From the NCBI RefSeq assembly GCF_005222835.1, contig NZ_STGA01000062.1:1-64000 (forward strand): 64,000 nt of DNA, given 5' to 3'. The notes below the pieces were generated by a model. That model had not been told where the DNA came from and did no database searches. It saw only the letters and a program-made list of their open reading frames with translations. This document shows, piece by piece, positions 52,853-62,404 of this stretch (the first letter of the stretch is position 1; the number at the start of each line of letters is the position of its first letter). A program made the translations under genes and the position numbers. Source of the stretch: Rhizobium sp. FKY42. Its GTDB lineage: Bacteria; Pseudomonadota; Alphaproteobacteria; Rhizobiales; Rhizobiaceae.

Positions 52853-53467
52853 ATGAAGGAGATTGACGAGAGCGAAGCGGAACGTCATCGCCGCAAGATG
52901 GCCAATCGCAAGGCGGTGCAAGATGCGGAAGTGGCCTCCAAGACCATCGAGAAGGGTTTGCTTATCGTCAATACGGGACCGGGCAAGGGCAAATCCACGG
53001 CGGCCTTCGGGCTTGCTCTGCGTATGCTGGGCCATGGGCGAAAGGTCGCAGTCGTACAATTCATCAAGGGCGCCTGGGATACGGGCGAGCGCGTGGCGCT
53101 TGAAGCTTTCCGTGATCGCGTGATCTGGCATACCATGGGCGAGGGCTTCACCTGGGATACGCAGGACCTCAAGCGCGATGTTGCCGCCGCTGAACGCGCC
53201 TGGGAAAAGGCGTTGGAAATGATGGCGCTGCCGGATGTGGGCCTGCTCATCCTCGATGAACTGAACATCGCGCTGCGTTATGATTATCTTGATCTCGAAA
53301 AGGTCGTCGCGGATTTGACGGCTCGCAGGCCGGATCTGCATGTGATCGTCACGGGTCGCAATGCCAAGGCGCCGCTGATTGAAGCGGCTGACATGGTGAC
53401 GGAAATGACGCTGGTGAAACACCATTTCAAGGCAGGCGTGAAGGCACAGGCTGGAATCGAATTCTGA
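52853..53467 (+). CDS. cobO: cob(I)yrinic acid a,c-diamide adenosyltransferase CobO
   Basis: A 204-residue adenosyltransferase of the BtuR/CobO type. The unusual P-loop [14 protein letters not shown] is near residue 40, followed by [24 protein letters not shown] and [19 protein letters not shown] precedes the ATG. It overlaps cobQ (TGATG) and is divergent from the riboswitch operon. Confidence 0.94.
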   Translation: MKEIDESEAERHRRKMANRKAVQDAEVASKTIEKGLLIVNTGPGKGKSTAAFGLALRMLGHGRKVAVVQFIKGAWDTGERVALEAFRDRVIWHTMGEGFTWDTQDLKRDVAAAERAWEKALEMMALPDVGLLILDELNIALRYDYLDLEKVVADLTARRPDLHVIVTGRNAKAPLIEAADMVTEMTLVKHHFKAGVKAQAGIEF

Positions 53468-54936
53468 TGGTGACGAATCCTGCCAAGGCATTGATGTTTC
53501 AGGGCACCGGCTCGGATGTTGGAAAATCCCTGCTGGTCGCTGGGCTTGCGCGTGCCTTTACGCTGCGCGGCTTGAAGGTCTTGCCGTTCAAGCCGCAGAA
53601 CATGTCCAACAATGCTGCCGTGACCGCTGATGGCGGGGAAATAGGCCGGGCGCAGGCGCTGCAGGCGCGCGCCGCGAAGGTGCCCCTGTCTGTGCACATG
53701 AACCCGGTTCTCCTGAAGCCGCAGAGCGAAGTCGGCGCGCAAATTGTCGTGCAGGGCAAGGTGCGCGGCAATGCCAAGGCAGCTGAATACCAGCACATCA
53801 AGGCCGGGCTCATGCCAGCCGTTCTGGAAAGCTTTGAGCACCTGAAGGCCCAGGCTGATCTGGTGCTGGTGGAAGGGGCAGGCAGCGCGTCCGAGGTTAA
53901 TCTTCGTCGCAACGACATTGCCAATATGGGCTTTGCACGCGCCGCTGATGTGCCTGTCGTACTGATCGGCGACATTGATCGCGGCGGTGTCATCGCCAGT
54001 CTTGCAGGCACGAAGACGGTGCTTGACCCCGATGACGCGGCGATGATCCTTGGGTTCATCGTCAATCGCTTCCGGGGCGATCCGAGCCTGTTCGATGAGG
54101 GCATGCGGATGATCGAGGGTTTCACGGGCTGGCGCCCAATTGGTTTGTTACCGCATTTCCCGGAAGCTTCGCGGCTTCCGGCAGAAGATGCGCTGGCTTT
54201 GAACTCGAAGCCTGCAGCAAAACCGGGGGCGAAGATCCGCATCGCGGTGCCGATCCTGCCTCATGTTTCCAATTTCGATGATCTGGACCCGCTGGACGCC
54301 GAGCCGGATGTCGAGTTGATCCGTGTCAGGCCCGGCGGTGTCCTGCCTGCCGATGCGGATCTCGTTCTTCTGCTGGGGTCCAAGGTGACGATTTCCGATC
54401 TGCAGGCACTGAAAGCTGCAGGTTTCGATATCGATATTGCCGCCCATGTGCGGCGGGGAAAGCCGGTTCTTGGCCTGTGCGGTGGTTACCAGATGCTGGG
54501 GAAAAGCGTCGTCGATCCTGACGGTATCGAGGGACCGGCAGGCGCAGTTGAGCCGGGGCTTGGCCTTCTGGATGTTGAAACGCGGCTGACCGGAGACAAG
54601 CGCCTCGTGGCCGTACAGGGCAAGACGACGGATGGTATTTCTTTTGCCGGCTATGAAATGCATGTGGGTGAAACGGAAGGTGTTGATTGCGCCCGCGCCT
54701 TTGCAGTGATCGAGGACCGGACTGAGGGAGCGCAATCGAAATCCGGTCTCGTTGCCGGCACCTATGTTCACGGCCTTTTTGCGGATGATGCCCAGCGTTC
54801 TGCCTGGCTTAAAAAGTTGGGCGGAGAGGCGTCACGGCTGGATTACGAACAGGGCGTGGAAGAGGTTCTTGATCGGCTGGCCGCGCATATGGAGCGGCAC
54901 CTCGATCTCGATCTGCTGCTCACATTAGCGCGCTAG
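53467..54936 (+). CDS. cobQ: cobyric acid synthase CobQ
   Basis: A 489-residue glutamine amidotransferase that amidates b, d, e and g side chains. N-terminal ATP-binding [20 protein letters not shown] and [14 protein letters not shown]; glutaminase Cys in [12 protein letters not shown] and the His of GTYVHGLF. Normal length. Its 3' end overlaps cobD on the opposite strand by 17 bases. Confidence 0.95.
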   Translation: MVTNPAKALMFQGTGSDVGKSLLVAGLARAFTLRGLKVLPFKPQNMSNNAAVTADGGEIGRAQALQARAAKVPLSVHMNPVLLKPQSEVGAQIVVQGKVRGNAKAAEYQHIKAGLMPAVLESFEHLKAQADLVLVEGAGSASEVNLRRNDIANMGFARAADVPVVLIGDIDRGGVIASLAGTKTVLDPDDAAMILGFIVNRFRGDPSLFDEGMRMIEGFTGWRPIGLLPHFPEASRLPAEDALALNSKPAAKPGAKIRIAVPILPHVSNFDDLDPLDAEPDVELIRVRPGGVLPADADLVLLLGSKVTISDLQALKAAGFDIDIAAHVRRGKPVLGLCGGYQMLGKSVVDPDGIEGPAGAVEPGLGLLDVETRLTGDKRLVAVQGKTTDGISFAGYEMHVGETEGVDCARAFAVIEDRTEGAQSKSGLVAGTYVHGLFADDAQRSAWLKKLGGEASRLDYEQGVEEVLDRLAAHMERHLDLDLLLTLAR

Positions 54937-55891
54937 TCGCTACCGCCAGCAGACCAAAGAGAGCGATGAGCAGAAGATCGGCAGTGCGGGATAGGGTCAG
55001 CGCCCGGCGAATATCCGCGGCTGTGGCCTCGCGGCGTCCTCCTTCGCCCATGAAATGGTCATCTACCAATTCGCCGCCATAGACGCGGGGTCCGGCAAGG
55101 GCGAGACCCAGCGCACCCGCCATGGCCGCTTCCGGCCAGCCGGCATTGGGTGATTTGTGCTTGGCCGCATCGCGACGCACCGCCTCCCATGCTTTCCGGT
55201 GCGATGCGCCGGGTGTCATGAAGGCAGCTGCGGTGAACAGAAGCGCGGTCAGTCGCGAGGCTGGCAGGTTGATGAGATCGTCGAAGCGGGCCGCTGCCCA
55301 GCCATAGGCATAGTAGCGCTCATTCTTGTGGCCGATCATGCTGTCAGCTGTGTTCGTCGCCTTATAGGCGGTGCCGCCAGCCAGACCCAACAGACCCAGC
55401 CAGAGCGCTGGGGCAGTGATGCCGTCTGAGAAGTTTTCGGCAAGGCTTTCGATCGCTGCGCGGCACACCCCTGCCTCATCCAGCTGGTCGGGGTCTCTGC
55501 CAACGATCATCGAAACCGCCTTGCGTCCGGCCTCCAGTCCGCCGGTTTCCAGCGCATCGGCCACGGCGCGCACATGGTCCTCAAGGCTTTTCTGAGCCAA
55601 AAGACTGGATGACAGGAGCGCTGCCAGCAGAATACCGAGCGGCAGCAGAAACAGCATGCCCTCAAGGCTTGCGGCCAGAGCGATGGTCAGCGCGAGCAGA
55701 AAGATGAAGCAGAGCAAGCCGTTGCGTCGCCGCGTCTCAAAACTCTCGGACGCTATGTTGAAGCGCGCTTCCAGCCTGGAGATCAGTTTGCCGATCCAGA
55801 TCACCGGATGGCCAATGCGGTCCACCAGCCATTGCGGATAACCCAAGAGCCGTTCAATAACGAGAGCGATAAAGGCAAGCGTGAAAGCCAT
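54920..55891 (-). CDS. cobD: adenosylcobinamide-phosphate synthase CobD (CbiB)
   Basis: A 323-residue membrane protein with several hydrophobic helices that attaches aminopropanol phosphate to cobyric acid. Signatures are [55 protein letters not shown] and [18 protein letters not shown] 55891 and the ATG of divergent cobC share a single CCATGG. No clear ribosome site precedes it. Confidence 0.93.
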   Translation of the reverse strand: MAFTLAFIALVIERLLGYPQWLVDRIGHPVIWIGKLISRLEARFNIASESFETRRRNGLLCFIFLLALTIALAASLEGMLFLLPLGILLAALLSSSLLAQKSLEDHVRAVADALETGGLEAGRKAVSMIVGRDPDQLDEAGVCRAAIESLAENFSDGITAPALWLGLLGLAGGTAYKATNTADSMIGHKNERYYAYGWAAARFDDLINLPASRLTALLFTAAAFMTPGASHRKAWEAVRRDAAKHKSPNAGWPEAAMAGALGLALAGPRVYGGELVDDHFMGEGGRREATAADIRRALTLSRTADLLLIALFGLLAVATSALM

Positions 55892-56936
55892 GGAATTCGA
55901 AATGCAGCCAGAAAAACACAAACGGATCGACCACGGAGGAAGTTTGATGCGGGCAGTGCGGGAGTTTCCCGATGCGCCAACACCTTGGATCGACCTGTCC
56001 ACCGGTATCAGTCCGCATTCTTATGGCTATTCACCGATCCCTGCCACCGCTTTCTCACGTTTGCCGGAACCTTCGGCGCTTCTTGATCTCTGTGCAGCGG
56101 CAGCGCGCTGTTACGGCGCGCGCGCCGGGGACAATCTAGCCGCGGCTCCCGGCACCCATCTGCTGGTGCCAATGATTGCACAGCATGCTTTTGGCGGACG
56201 TGCTGCCTCCAGCGTGAAGGCCGCAATCCTTTCGCCCACCTATGCGGAACATGCGCAAGCCTGCCGGATGGCCGGTTTCAAAACCGTGGAAACAGATGAT
56301 TTCGATGCCCTTTCACAAGCGGATCTCGCTCTAGTCGTCAATCCGAACAATCCGGATGGGCGGTTCACTCCCGATTCCGATCTGTTGGCGCTTTCGCATA
56401 AGCTGGCGGCAAAAGGTGGAATGCTGATTCTCGATGAAGCGTTTCGGGATGTGCTGGATGAACCTTCCGCTTTGGTGGCAGATGTTCATGTGGGGCTCTC
56501 AGTCCTCCGCTCCTTCGGCAAGTTTTATGGTCTGGCGGGTATTCGTTTGGGCTTTGCCGTCACCGAACCGGATCTTGCTCAAGGTTTACGACAGCGGCTC
56601 GGGCCATGGGCCATTCCCGGTCCGGCGCTGCATATCGGTCTGGAGGCGCTGACAGATGTTGAATGGCAAGCAGCAATGCGGCGCCAGCTGGCGGATGAGG
56701 CTGGCAGGCTGGACGCTATGCTGAATGAGGCGGGTTTGATCGTGGCAGGCGGCACCCCGCTGTTTCGTTACGTGCGCGATCCCAGCGCGCAAGCTCTATA
56801 TCAGCATCTGGGACATGCTGGAATTCTGGTTCGCCGCTTTGCCGAGCGGCCTGATTGCTTACGGATCGGCTTGCCAAAAGGTGAAGAGTGGGCACGGCTG
56901 CAAGCGGCTCTCTGCACAGCAAACTGGCAGCGTTGA
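55890..56936 (+). CDS. cobC: L-threonine-O-3-phosphate decarboxylase-type CobC
   Basis: A 348-residue PLP-dependent aminotransferase-fold enzyme that supplies the aminopropanol linker. Conserved are IDHGGSL near the N-terminus, WIDLSTGISPHSY, NPNNPDGR and the Lys in SFGKFYGLAGIRLGFA. Starts at 55890 or 55902 keep the conserved DHGG; an ATG at 55947 has the best GGAGG but would remove it, since that GGAGG is part of the DHGG codons. Head-to-head with cobD. Confidence 0.9.
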   Translation: MEFEMQPEKHKRIDHGGSLMRAVREFPDAPTPWIDLSTGISPHSYGYSPIPATAFSRLPEPSALLDLCAAAARCYGARAGDNLAAAPGTHLLVPMIAQHAFGGRAASSVKAAILSPTYAEHAQACRMAGFKTVETDDFDALSQADLALVVNPNNPDGRFTPDSDLLALSHKLAAKGGMLILDEAFRDVLDEPSALVADVHVGLSVLRSFGKFYGLAGIRLGFAVTEPDLAQGLRQRLGPWAIPGPALHIGLEALTDVEWQAAMRRQLADEAGRLDAMLNEAGLIVAGGTPLFRYVRDPSAQALYQHLGHAGILVRRFAERPDCLRIGLPKGEEWARLQAALCTANWQR

Positions 56937-57016
56937 ACCCTGCAGGAAAGATTTGCAATCCATGCGGTGTGGGATAGGTTCTGGTCCATTCGAAACTCCG
57001 CATGCAGGTGAATCCG

Positions 57017-58450
57017 ATGTCCATGAGCAATAACCTTCCTGAAGTCTTCGATGCTGTCGAGAAGAAGAAGGAGGCGTTCATCGGATTGGCAAACCGCGTC
57101 TGGGAGACGCCGGAAACCTGCTACATGGAAACGCAATCGGCTGCCGCGCACCGAGAGATGCTGGAGACTCAAGGTTTTCGCATCACGGAAAACGTTGCGG
57201 GTATCCCGACAGCCTTGATCGGAGAAGCAGGAGAGGGCGGTCCGGTCATAGCCTTCCTTGGCGAATATGATGCGCTGGCCGGTCTCAGCCAGAAGGCCGA
57301 TGTTTCGCATTTCGCGCCGTTAGCACCGAATGCAAACGGCCACGGCTGCGGACATAATCTTCTGGGCTCCGCATCGCTGCTCGCAGCCACAGCGCTGAAG
57401 GATTGGCTGCAGGCTACAGGCACACCCGGTCGTGTTCGCTATTACGGCTGCCCGGCAGAAGAGGGCGGTGCCGCCAAGGCCTTCATGGTGCGGGCTGGCG
57501 CTTTTGAGGATGTCGATATCGCCATTTGCTGGCATCCGAGCAATTTCGCCGGCGTGCAGCGGGAGACCTCGCTTGCCAATTGCCGCATCGATTTCACCTT
57601 TCGGGGGCGCGCGTCGCACGCTTCTGCCAGCCCGGAGCTGGGGCGCAGTGCGCTGGATGCCGTCGAACTGATGAATGTCGGTGTCAACTATCTGCGTGAA
57701 CACATGCAACAGGATTGCCGCATTCACTACGCGCTTCTGGACGCAGGCGGCATTTCTCCAAATGTGGTGCAGGCCTATGCCAAGGTGCGTTACGTGGTGC
57801 GCGCGCCAGAACTTCCCGGCCTTTTCTCGCTGATCGAGCGGGTGAAGAAGGTGGCTGAAGGTGCCGCCCTGATGACCGAAACCACCATGGAAAGCACCAT
57901 CCTCGCTGGCGTTTCCAACCTTGTGGTCAATAGGCCGCTGATGGATGTCATGCAGGATATCTGGCAGAGCCTTGGCACGCCGCAATTCGACGAAAAGGAC
58001 AAGGCCTTCGCAAAATCGATCCGCGATACTCTGTCTGTCGAAGACATTGCCGCCAGCTGGGCGCAGGAGCGTCTGGAGGCGCGAGACGATCTGGCGCTGC
58101 CGGATTTCATTTTGCCGGCTCATAACGAATTGCGCCAAATGGGCGGATCGACCGATGTGGGTGATGTCAGCTGGGTGGTGCCAACCGTGCAGGCCTATGG
58201 CCCAACGCTTGCCATCGGCACGCAACTGCACACCTGGCAGGTGGTGGCGCAGGGCAAGAGTTCGCTTGCACACAAAGGAATGGTTGCAACGGCCAAAGTC
58301 ATGGCAGCAACTGGCCTTGCTGCCATTGAAAGCCCGCAGCTTCGTGAAGCTGCCTGGGCCGATCTGAAGAAGAGATTGAAGGGTCAGCCCTATCGCAGCC
58401 CGATTCCGGACGGTGCCGAGCCTCCCGTCGCTGCCATGACGATCAAGTAA
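57017..58450 (+). CDS. M20 amidohydrolase, AbgB-like
   Basis: A 477-residue zinc amidohydrolase resembling p-aminobenzoyl-glutamate hydrolase subunit B. Metal ligands are seen in GHGCGHNLLG, EYDALAG, AEEGGAAK and CWHPSNF; the dimerisation domain starts DFTFRGRASHASASPELGR. ATG 57017 has GGTGA upstream; 57002 is also possible. It stands alone after cobC and ends 1 base before a 32-bp palindrome. Substrate may be an N-acyl or aminobenzoyl amino acid. Confidence 0.85.
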   Translation: MSMSNNLPEVFDAVEKKKEAFIGLANRVWETPETCYMETQSAAAHREMLETQGFRITENVAGIPTALIGEAGEGGPVIAFLGEYDALAGLSQKADVSHFAPLAPNANGHGCGHNLLGSASLLAATALKDWLQATGTPGRVRYYGCPAEEGGAAKAFMVRAGAFEDVDIAICWHPSNFAGVQRETSLANCRIDFTFRGRASHASASPELGRSALDAVELMNVGVNYLREHMQQDCRIHYALLDAGGISPNVVQAYAKVRYVVRAPELPGLFSLIERVKKVAEGAALMTETTMESTILAGVSNLVVNRPLMDVMQDIWQSLGTPQFDEKDKAFAKSIRDTLSVEDIAASWAQERLEARDDLALPDFILPAHNELRQMGGSTDVGDVSWVVPTVQAYGPTLAIGTQLHTWQVVAQGKSSLAHKGMVATAKVMAATGLAAIESPQLREAAWADLKKRLKGQPYRSPIPDGAEPPVAAMTIK

Positions 58451-58451
58451 T

Positions 58452-58483
58452 GTCTACATGTCTAGATATCTAGACATGTAGAC
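58452..58483. repeat. perfect 32-bp palindrome
   Basis: The left arm GTCTACATGTCTAGAT is followed immediately by its exact reverse complement, with no spacer. Each arm is two 8-base units of the form GTCTANAT, so there are four phased half-sites. It lies 1 base after an M20 gene stop and 69 bases before cls. No T run follows. A multi-site operator seems more likely than a terminator. Confidence 0.9.
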
Positions 58484-58552
58484 TGGTGACTTTCGCGTGG
58501 GACGTTGTCTGAGGCGATTGCGATTTCCTGCGCCGCGCCTATATCGTGAAGC

Positions 58553-60013
58553 ATGCTGGATTTCCTGTCGCCCTATTGGCCGCACATCGTTTTCGTCTTG
58601 TCGGTCGTCATGGGTGCGACTGCGGCCATTCATGTCGCGATGACGAAGGAGGAAGTTCGCTCAGCGGTGGGCTGGGTGGGCGTTATCCTCCTCTCCCCCA
58701 TCATCGGCGCTTTGCTCTATCTCATCGCGGGTATCAACCGGGTTCGTCGCAAGGTCATCTTCAATCGACGACGCCTGAGACAGGGTGGAGTGCTTGCCCA
58801 CCTCGATAATTACGATGCCGATGACATTAGCGTGGCCATGGAATTTGGTCGTCGTTTTCTGGCGATGAAGACACTTGGCGATCGTGTGGCACGCCATCCG
58901 ATGACCAGCAGCAATGAAATAGAATTGCTGGATGGTGGCGATGCGGCGTTCGAGGCCATGCTGTCTGCCATTTCCGCAGCCAAGCGCAGTATCATCCTAG
59001 AAACCTATATCTTTGATCGTGACAGGATTGGTCGTCGCTTTGTTGCCACTCTGGGAGAAGCGGTCGCGCGCGGCGTTCAGGTGCGCGTTCTGATCGATGC
59101 CGTTGGCGCGCGTTACTCCGTGCCCAGTGTTCTCGGCATGCTGAAGGATGTCGGCATCAGCGTCGCAGTGTTCAACGGAAATGTCATCGTAGGGCTCCGT
59201 CAGCCTTACGCGAACCTGCGCACCCACCGGAAAATCATGATCGTCGACGGTGCTGTGGCGTTTACCGGCGGCATGAATATTCGCGAAGATTTCTCCCGCG
59301 CATGCAAGGGTGAAGGCTGCGCGATCGACACGCATTTCCGCATTACCGGTGCGGTCGTTGCTGATCTTTTCGCCATTGCTGCCGAAGACTGGCACTATGC
59401 CAGCGATGAGATTCTCGACGGCGAAGAATGGCAGATTGCAGCCCCAGCCCACGCGCCGGGGCATGCCAAGCTCATTCGGGCGGTCGCCTCCGGGCCAGAC
59501 CGTAGTGTGGAAACCAATCACAAGATGCTGATGGGTGCCTTTTCCGTCGCCCGCTCCAATATCCGCATTGTTTCACCCTATTTCCTGCCGGATCGCGAGT
59601 TGATCAGCGCTATGGCGACTGCAGCACGTAGAGGCGTGACGGTGGATATCGTCGTTCCCGCTTCCAATAACCTGACGCTGGTTGACAGGGCCATGACCGC
59701 ACAGTTCGATCAGGTTCTGAAAGGGCATTGCCGGTTGTGGCGCGCATCCGGTCCCTTCAACCATTCCAAGCTTCTGGTGATTGACGGGCGCTGGGCCTAT
59801 GTCGGTTCCTCCAACATGGATCCGCGTTCGCATCGGCTGAATTTCGAGGTTGATCTGGAGGTGTTCGATCTTTCGTTTGCCGAAATTCTGGAACAACGGA
59901 TCGATCGGTCAATCGAAACTGCAAGTCAGGTCACACTGGAGCAACTGCGAACCAGACCCTTTGCGGTGCGCCTCTTCGAGCGAATTCTATGGCTTGGTTC
60001 ACCCTATCTTTAA
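58553..60013 (+). CDS. cls: cardiolipin synthase
   Basis: A 486-residue phospholipase-D-type synthase. Two N-terminal helices (residues ~8-28 and 38-62) anchor it in the inner membrane; the two HKD motifs are THRKIMIVDG (His 225) and NHSKLLVIDG (His 404), each followed by G-x-N/S-N (GGMNIRE, GSSNMDPRS). Full family length. The 102-base upstream spacer carries the 32-bp palindrome. The EEP gene follows 77 bases later. Confidence 0.92.
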   Translation: MLDFLSPYWPHIVFVLSVVMGATAAIHVAMTKEEVRSAVGWVGVILLSPIIGALLYLIAGINRVRRKVIFNRRRLRQGGVLAHLDNYDADDISVAMEFGRRFLAMKTLGDRVARHPMTSSNEIELLDGGDAAFEAMLSAISAAKRSIILETYIFDRDRIGRRFVATLGEAVARGVQVRVLIDAVGARYSVPSVLGMLKDVGISVAVFNGNVIVGLRQPYANLRTHRKIMIVDGAVAFTGGMNIREDFSRACKGEGCAIDTHFRITGAVVADLFAIAAEDWHYASDEILDGEEWQIAAPAHAPGHAKLIRAVASGPDRSVETNHKMLMGAFSVARSNIRIVSPYFLPDRELISAMATAARRGVTVDIVVPASNNLTLVDRAMTAQFDQVLKGHCRLWRASGPFNHSKLLVIDGRWAYVGSSNMDPRSHRLNFEVDLEVFDLSFAEILEQRIDRSIETASQVTLEQLRTRPFAVRLFERILWLGSPYL

Positions 60014-60090
60014 GCTGAGGAACCAATCTGTCTCTGGCGGAATATGAGACTAGTATTATATGCATATAATAAGGCAGCAAACGTGAGCGC

Positions 60091-60909
60091 ATGACCAAAC
60101 CGAACACCATACCCGCCCATATCATCGCGTCTATTCGAAACCGAAAGAACCGTAAGAGTGGGGCATTGGATATTGTTCTGCCGGAGGAGCAGGGTCTCAA
60201 GGTTGCCTCCTACAATGTTCACAAATGCGTCGGCGTGGATGGAAAATTCGATCCCGCCCGCATTGCCCATGTCATTCGCGAGATCAATCCGGATGTGATT
60301 GCCCTTCAGGAGGCCGATACGCGCTTTGGCGAGCGGCGAGGATTGCTCGATCTACACTGGATCGAGCGTGAGACGGGGCTCTGTCCGGTGCCGATCAGCG
60401 GTATTGCCAAGGCTCATGGCTGGCACGGCAATGTGCTCTTTTTTCGCAATGGTGCCGTCCGGGACGTTCATCCGGTCAAGCTGCCCGGGCTTGAGCCGCG
60501 CGGAGCGCTGCTGACGGAACTGGAACTGGCGGATGGGACTGTCTTGCGGGTGGTTGCCGCACATCTGGGTCTTTTGAATAGATCGCGGCAAAGCCAGGCA
60601 CGCATGATTCTGGACTTGCTGCAGTTACGCGATGAGCAGCCGACGCTTCTGATGGGCGATCTGAACGAATGGCGGCTTGGCAATCGTTCCTCGCTAAACT
60701 CGCTTGCATCCAAATTTCGCGGAATGCCTTCGGCGGTCCCAAGCTTTCCCTCGCGGCTGCCGGTTCTGGCGCTTGATCGCATCATGTGTTCACATGAAGG
60801 GCTGATCGAACAGGTGCATGTTCATGATACGGCTCTGGCACGCATTGCTTCGGATCATCTGCCGATAAAGGCGTTGTTGCGGACGCATTCGGTTGTGCAG
60901 GCAGAGTGA
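60091..60909 (+). CDS. endonuclease/exonuclease/phosphatase family protein
   Basis: A 272-residue EEP-superfamily enzyme. Motifs are VASYNVHKCVGVDG, ALQEADTRFG (metal Glu), VVAAHLGLLNRSRQSQ, LLMGDLNEW (Asp, Asn) and the terminal ASDHLPI (Asp-His). No signal peptide. EEP proteins of this type commonly sit next to cardiolipin synthases and may act on phosphodiesters or lipids; here the genes are in the same direction. Substrate is unknown. Confidence 0.85.
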   Translation: MTKPNTIPAHIIASIRNRKNRKSGALDIVLPEEQGLKVASYNVHKCVGVDGKFDPARIAHVIREINPDVIALQEADTRFGERRGLLDLHWIERETGLCPVPISGIAKAHGWHGNVLFFRNGAVRDVHPVKLPGLEPRGALLTELELADGTVLRVVAAHLGLLNRSRQSQARMILDLLQLRDEQPTLLMGDLNEWRLGNRSSLNSLASKFRGMPSAVPSFPSRLPVLALDRIMCSHEGLIEQVHVHDTALARIASDHLPIKALLRTHSVVQAE

Positions 60910-60912
60910 GTA

Positions 60913-62013
60913 TCAGCCTCGCAGCTTTGCTGCCACCTCTTCCGCAATAGCAAGTGAAGCAGTCAACCCCGGGCTCTCAATTCCGAAGAGATTCACGAGG
61001 CCGTCGATCCCATGCGCTTGCGGGCCATCGATTCGAAAATCCGCCGCCGGATCAGACGGGCCGGAAATCTTGGGCCTGATGCCGCTATAGCCGGGAACTA
61101 GCGCATTGCGAGGCATTTCGGGCCAATAGCGCTGGACGGCGTCTTCGAAGCCCTCGACGCGCTTCGGATCAACTTCATAGTCAATCTCATCCACCCATTC
61201 GACATCAGGACCGAAACGCGCCTGTCCGCCAAGATCGAAGGTCAGATGCACGCCCAGTCCGTGCGCGTGCGGAGCTGGATAGATGAGATGGCTGAAGGGT
61301 GCACGGCCCGTCAGCATGAAATAGTTGCCCTTTGCATAGCCGGTTTGCGGAATGGCCGACACCGGCAATCTCTCGATGCAGGTGGCGACACGGCTGCCGT
61401 GAAGACCTGCGGCGTTGACGAGCATCCGGCTGGTGATCGTCACGGGATCTGCGCCGCCGACCCGGATCTCAAAACCTCCTGCGATCGGAGTTGAACCCTC
61501 GAAAGGTGCGTGAAGGGCAATGGAGGCTCCCGCATCCTCCGCATCGCCCTGCAATGCTAGCATGTATCCATGGCTATCGATGATACCGGTGGAAGGAGAA
61601 TAGAGAGCTGCAACGCAGTTTAGCGCTGGTTCGAGCTGTCGTGCCTGCCGCTTATCCAGCATCACCAGATCCAACACGCCGTTCGCCTCGCCTTTGCGCT
61701 GCAAAGCCTCGATGAGATAAAGCTCCTCGGCAGAGGTTGCCACGATCAACTTTCCACATTTGCGGTGCGCTATGCCGTGGGATGTGCAATAGGCATAAAG
61801 CTCCGCCTTTCCCCGGACGCACAGATGCGCTTTCAGGCTGTCTTTCGGATAATAGAGACCCGCATGAATGACCTCGCTGTTGCGTGATGAGGTCTCAGTG
61901 CCGATGGCGCCTTCCTTCTCGAGGATGAGCACCGAGTGACCGGACCGCGCAAGTTTGCGCGCACAGGCGAGGCCCACGACGCCTGCTCCTACCACTACAA
62001 CGTCTATGTCCAT
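60913..62013 (-). CDS. lhgO: FAD-dependent oxidoreductase, L-2-hydroxyglutarate dehydrogenase-like
   Basis: A 366-residue DAO-family flavoprotein. The dinucleotide-binding motif [16 protein letters not shown] begins near residue 6; [20 protein letters not shown] and the C-terminal [12 protein letters not shown] are characteristic of the LhgO/L2HGDH group. It would oxidise L-2-hydroxyglutarate or a similar 2-hydroxy acid and feed electrons to quinones. ATG 62013 is used; a TTG 9 bases earlier is possible. Convergent with the EEP gene, 3 bases apart. Confidence 0.82.
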   Translation of the reverse strand: MDIDVVVVGAGVVGLACARKLARSGHSVLILEKEGAIGTETSSRNSEVIHAGLYYPKDSLKAHLCVRGKAELYAYCTSHGIAHRKCGKLIVATSAEELYLIEALQRKGEANGVLDLVMLDKRQARQLEPALNCVAALYSPSTGIIDSHGYMLALQGDAEDAGASIALHAPFEGSTPIAGGFEIRVGGADPVTITSRMLVNAAGLHGSRVATCIERLPVSAIPQTGYAKGNYFMLTGRAPFSHLIYPAPHAHGLGVHLTFDLGGQARFGPDVEWVDEIDYEVDPKRVEGFEDAVQRYWPEMPRNALVPGYSGIRPKISGPSDPAADFRIDGPQAHGIDGLVNLFGIESPGLTASLAIAEEVAAKLRG

Positions 62014-62191
62014 GACCCTCAAAATCCTTCCGAAATCAGACTCCCGCCTGGCGCAGCATATTTATTGCGTGGTTAGCTCTCCGGCGAAAGGATATTTCCA
62101 GACAGGCGATACTGGAGAAAGGAAATCTCTATCAATCTGGTCGTGTTAAGGTAATGTTACAGAATAAGGCGACAATGTGACGGAGGATCTC

Positions 62192-62335
62192 ATGACCCAG
62201 TCCTTGCAACATCTTCCCGCGGAGCTTGCCGCTCCGGGATCGGCCAGAATCGGCTATCCGGCCTTGCTACCCACCCTTCTGGCCTTCGCCGCAATAGCTT
62301 TCATTGGCGCTGTAACCCTTGGTCTCATCGCTTGA
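62192..62335 (+). CDS. 47-residue single-helix membrane protein
   Basis: The frame starts MTQSLQHLPAELAAPGSARI with GGAGG 5 bases upstream of ATG 62192 and ends with one hydrophobic helix (PTLLAFAAIAFIGAVTLGLI). Two hairpins follow directly, the second a strong terminator, so this looks like a complete tiny transcription unit. I recognise no family; it could modulate a membrane complex. Confidence 0.65.
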   Translation: MTQSLQHLPAELAAPGSARIGYPALLPTLLAFAAIAFIGAVTLGLIA

Positions 62336-62336
62336 G

Positions 62337-62358
62337 CCGAACGGTGCGCACCGTTCGG
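62337..62358 (+). repeat. perfect 22-bp palindrome
   Basis: CCGAACGGTGC is followed by its exact complement GCACCGTTCGG, one base after the stop of the 47-residue gene. It may stabilise the short mRNA or bind a regulator. Confidence 0.7.
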
Positions 62359-62364
62359 ATCTTG

Positions 62365-62401
62365 AAAAAGCCCTTCCGTGCCGCCCGCGGAAGGGCTTTT
62401 T
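62365..62401. terminator. strong bidirectional terminator
   Basis: AAAAAGCCCTTCCG, a 9-base loop, CGGAAGGGCTTTTT gives a 14-bp stem with a T run on both strands, ending both the small gene and the convergent M20 gene. Confidence 0.92.
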
Positions 62402-62404
62402 CGT

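Noticed and set aside
58452-58483. Rho-independent terminator
   Set aside because: The palindrome has no spacer for a loop and is not followed by a T run.
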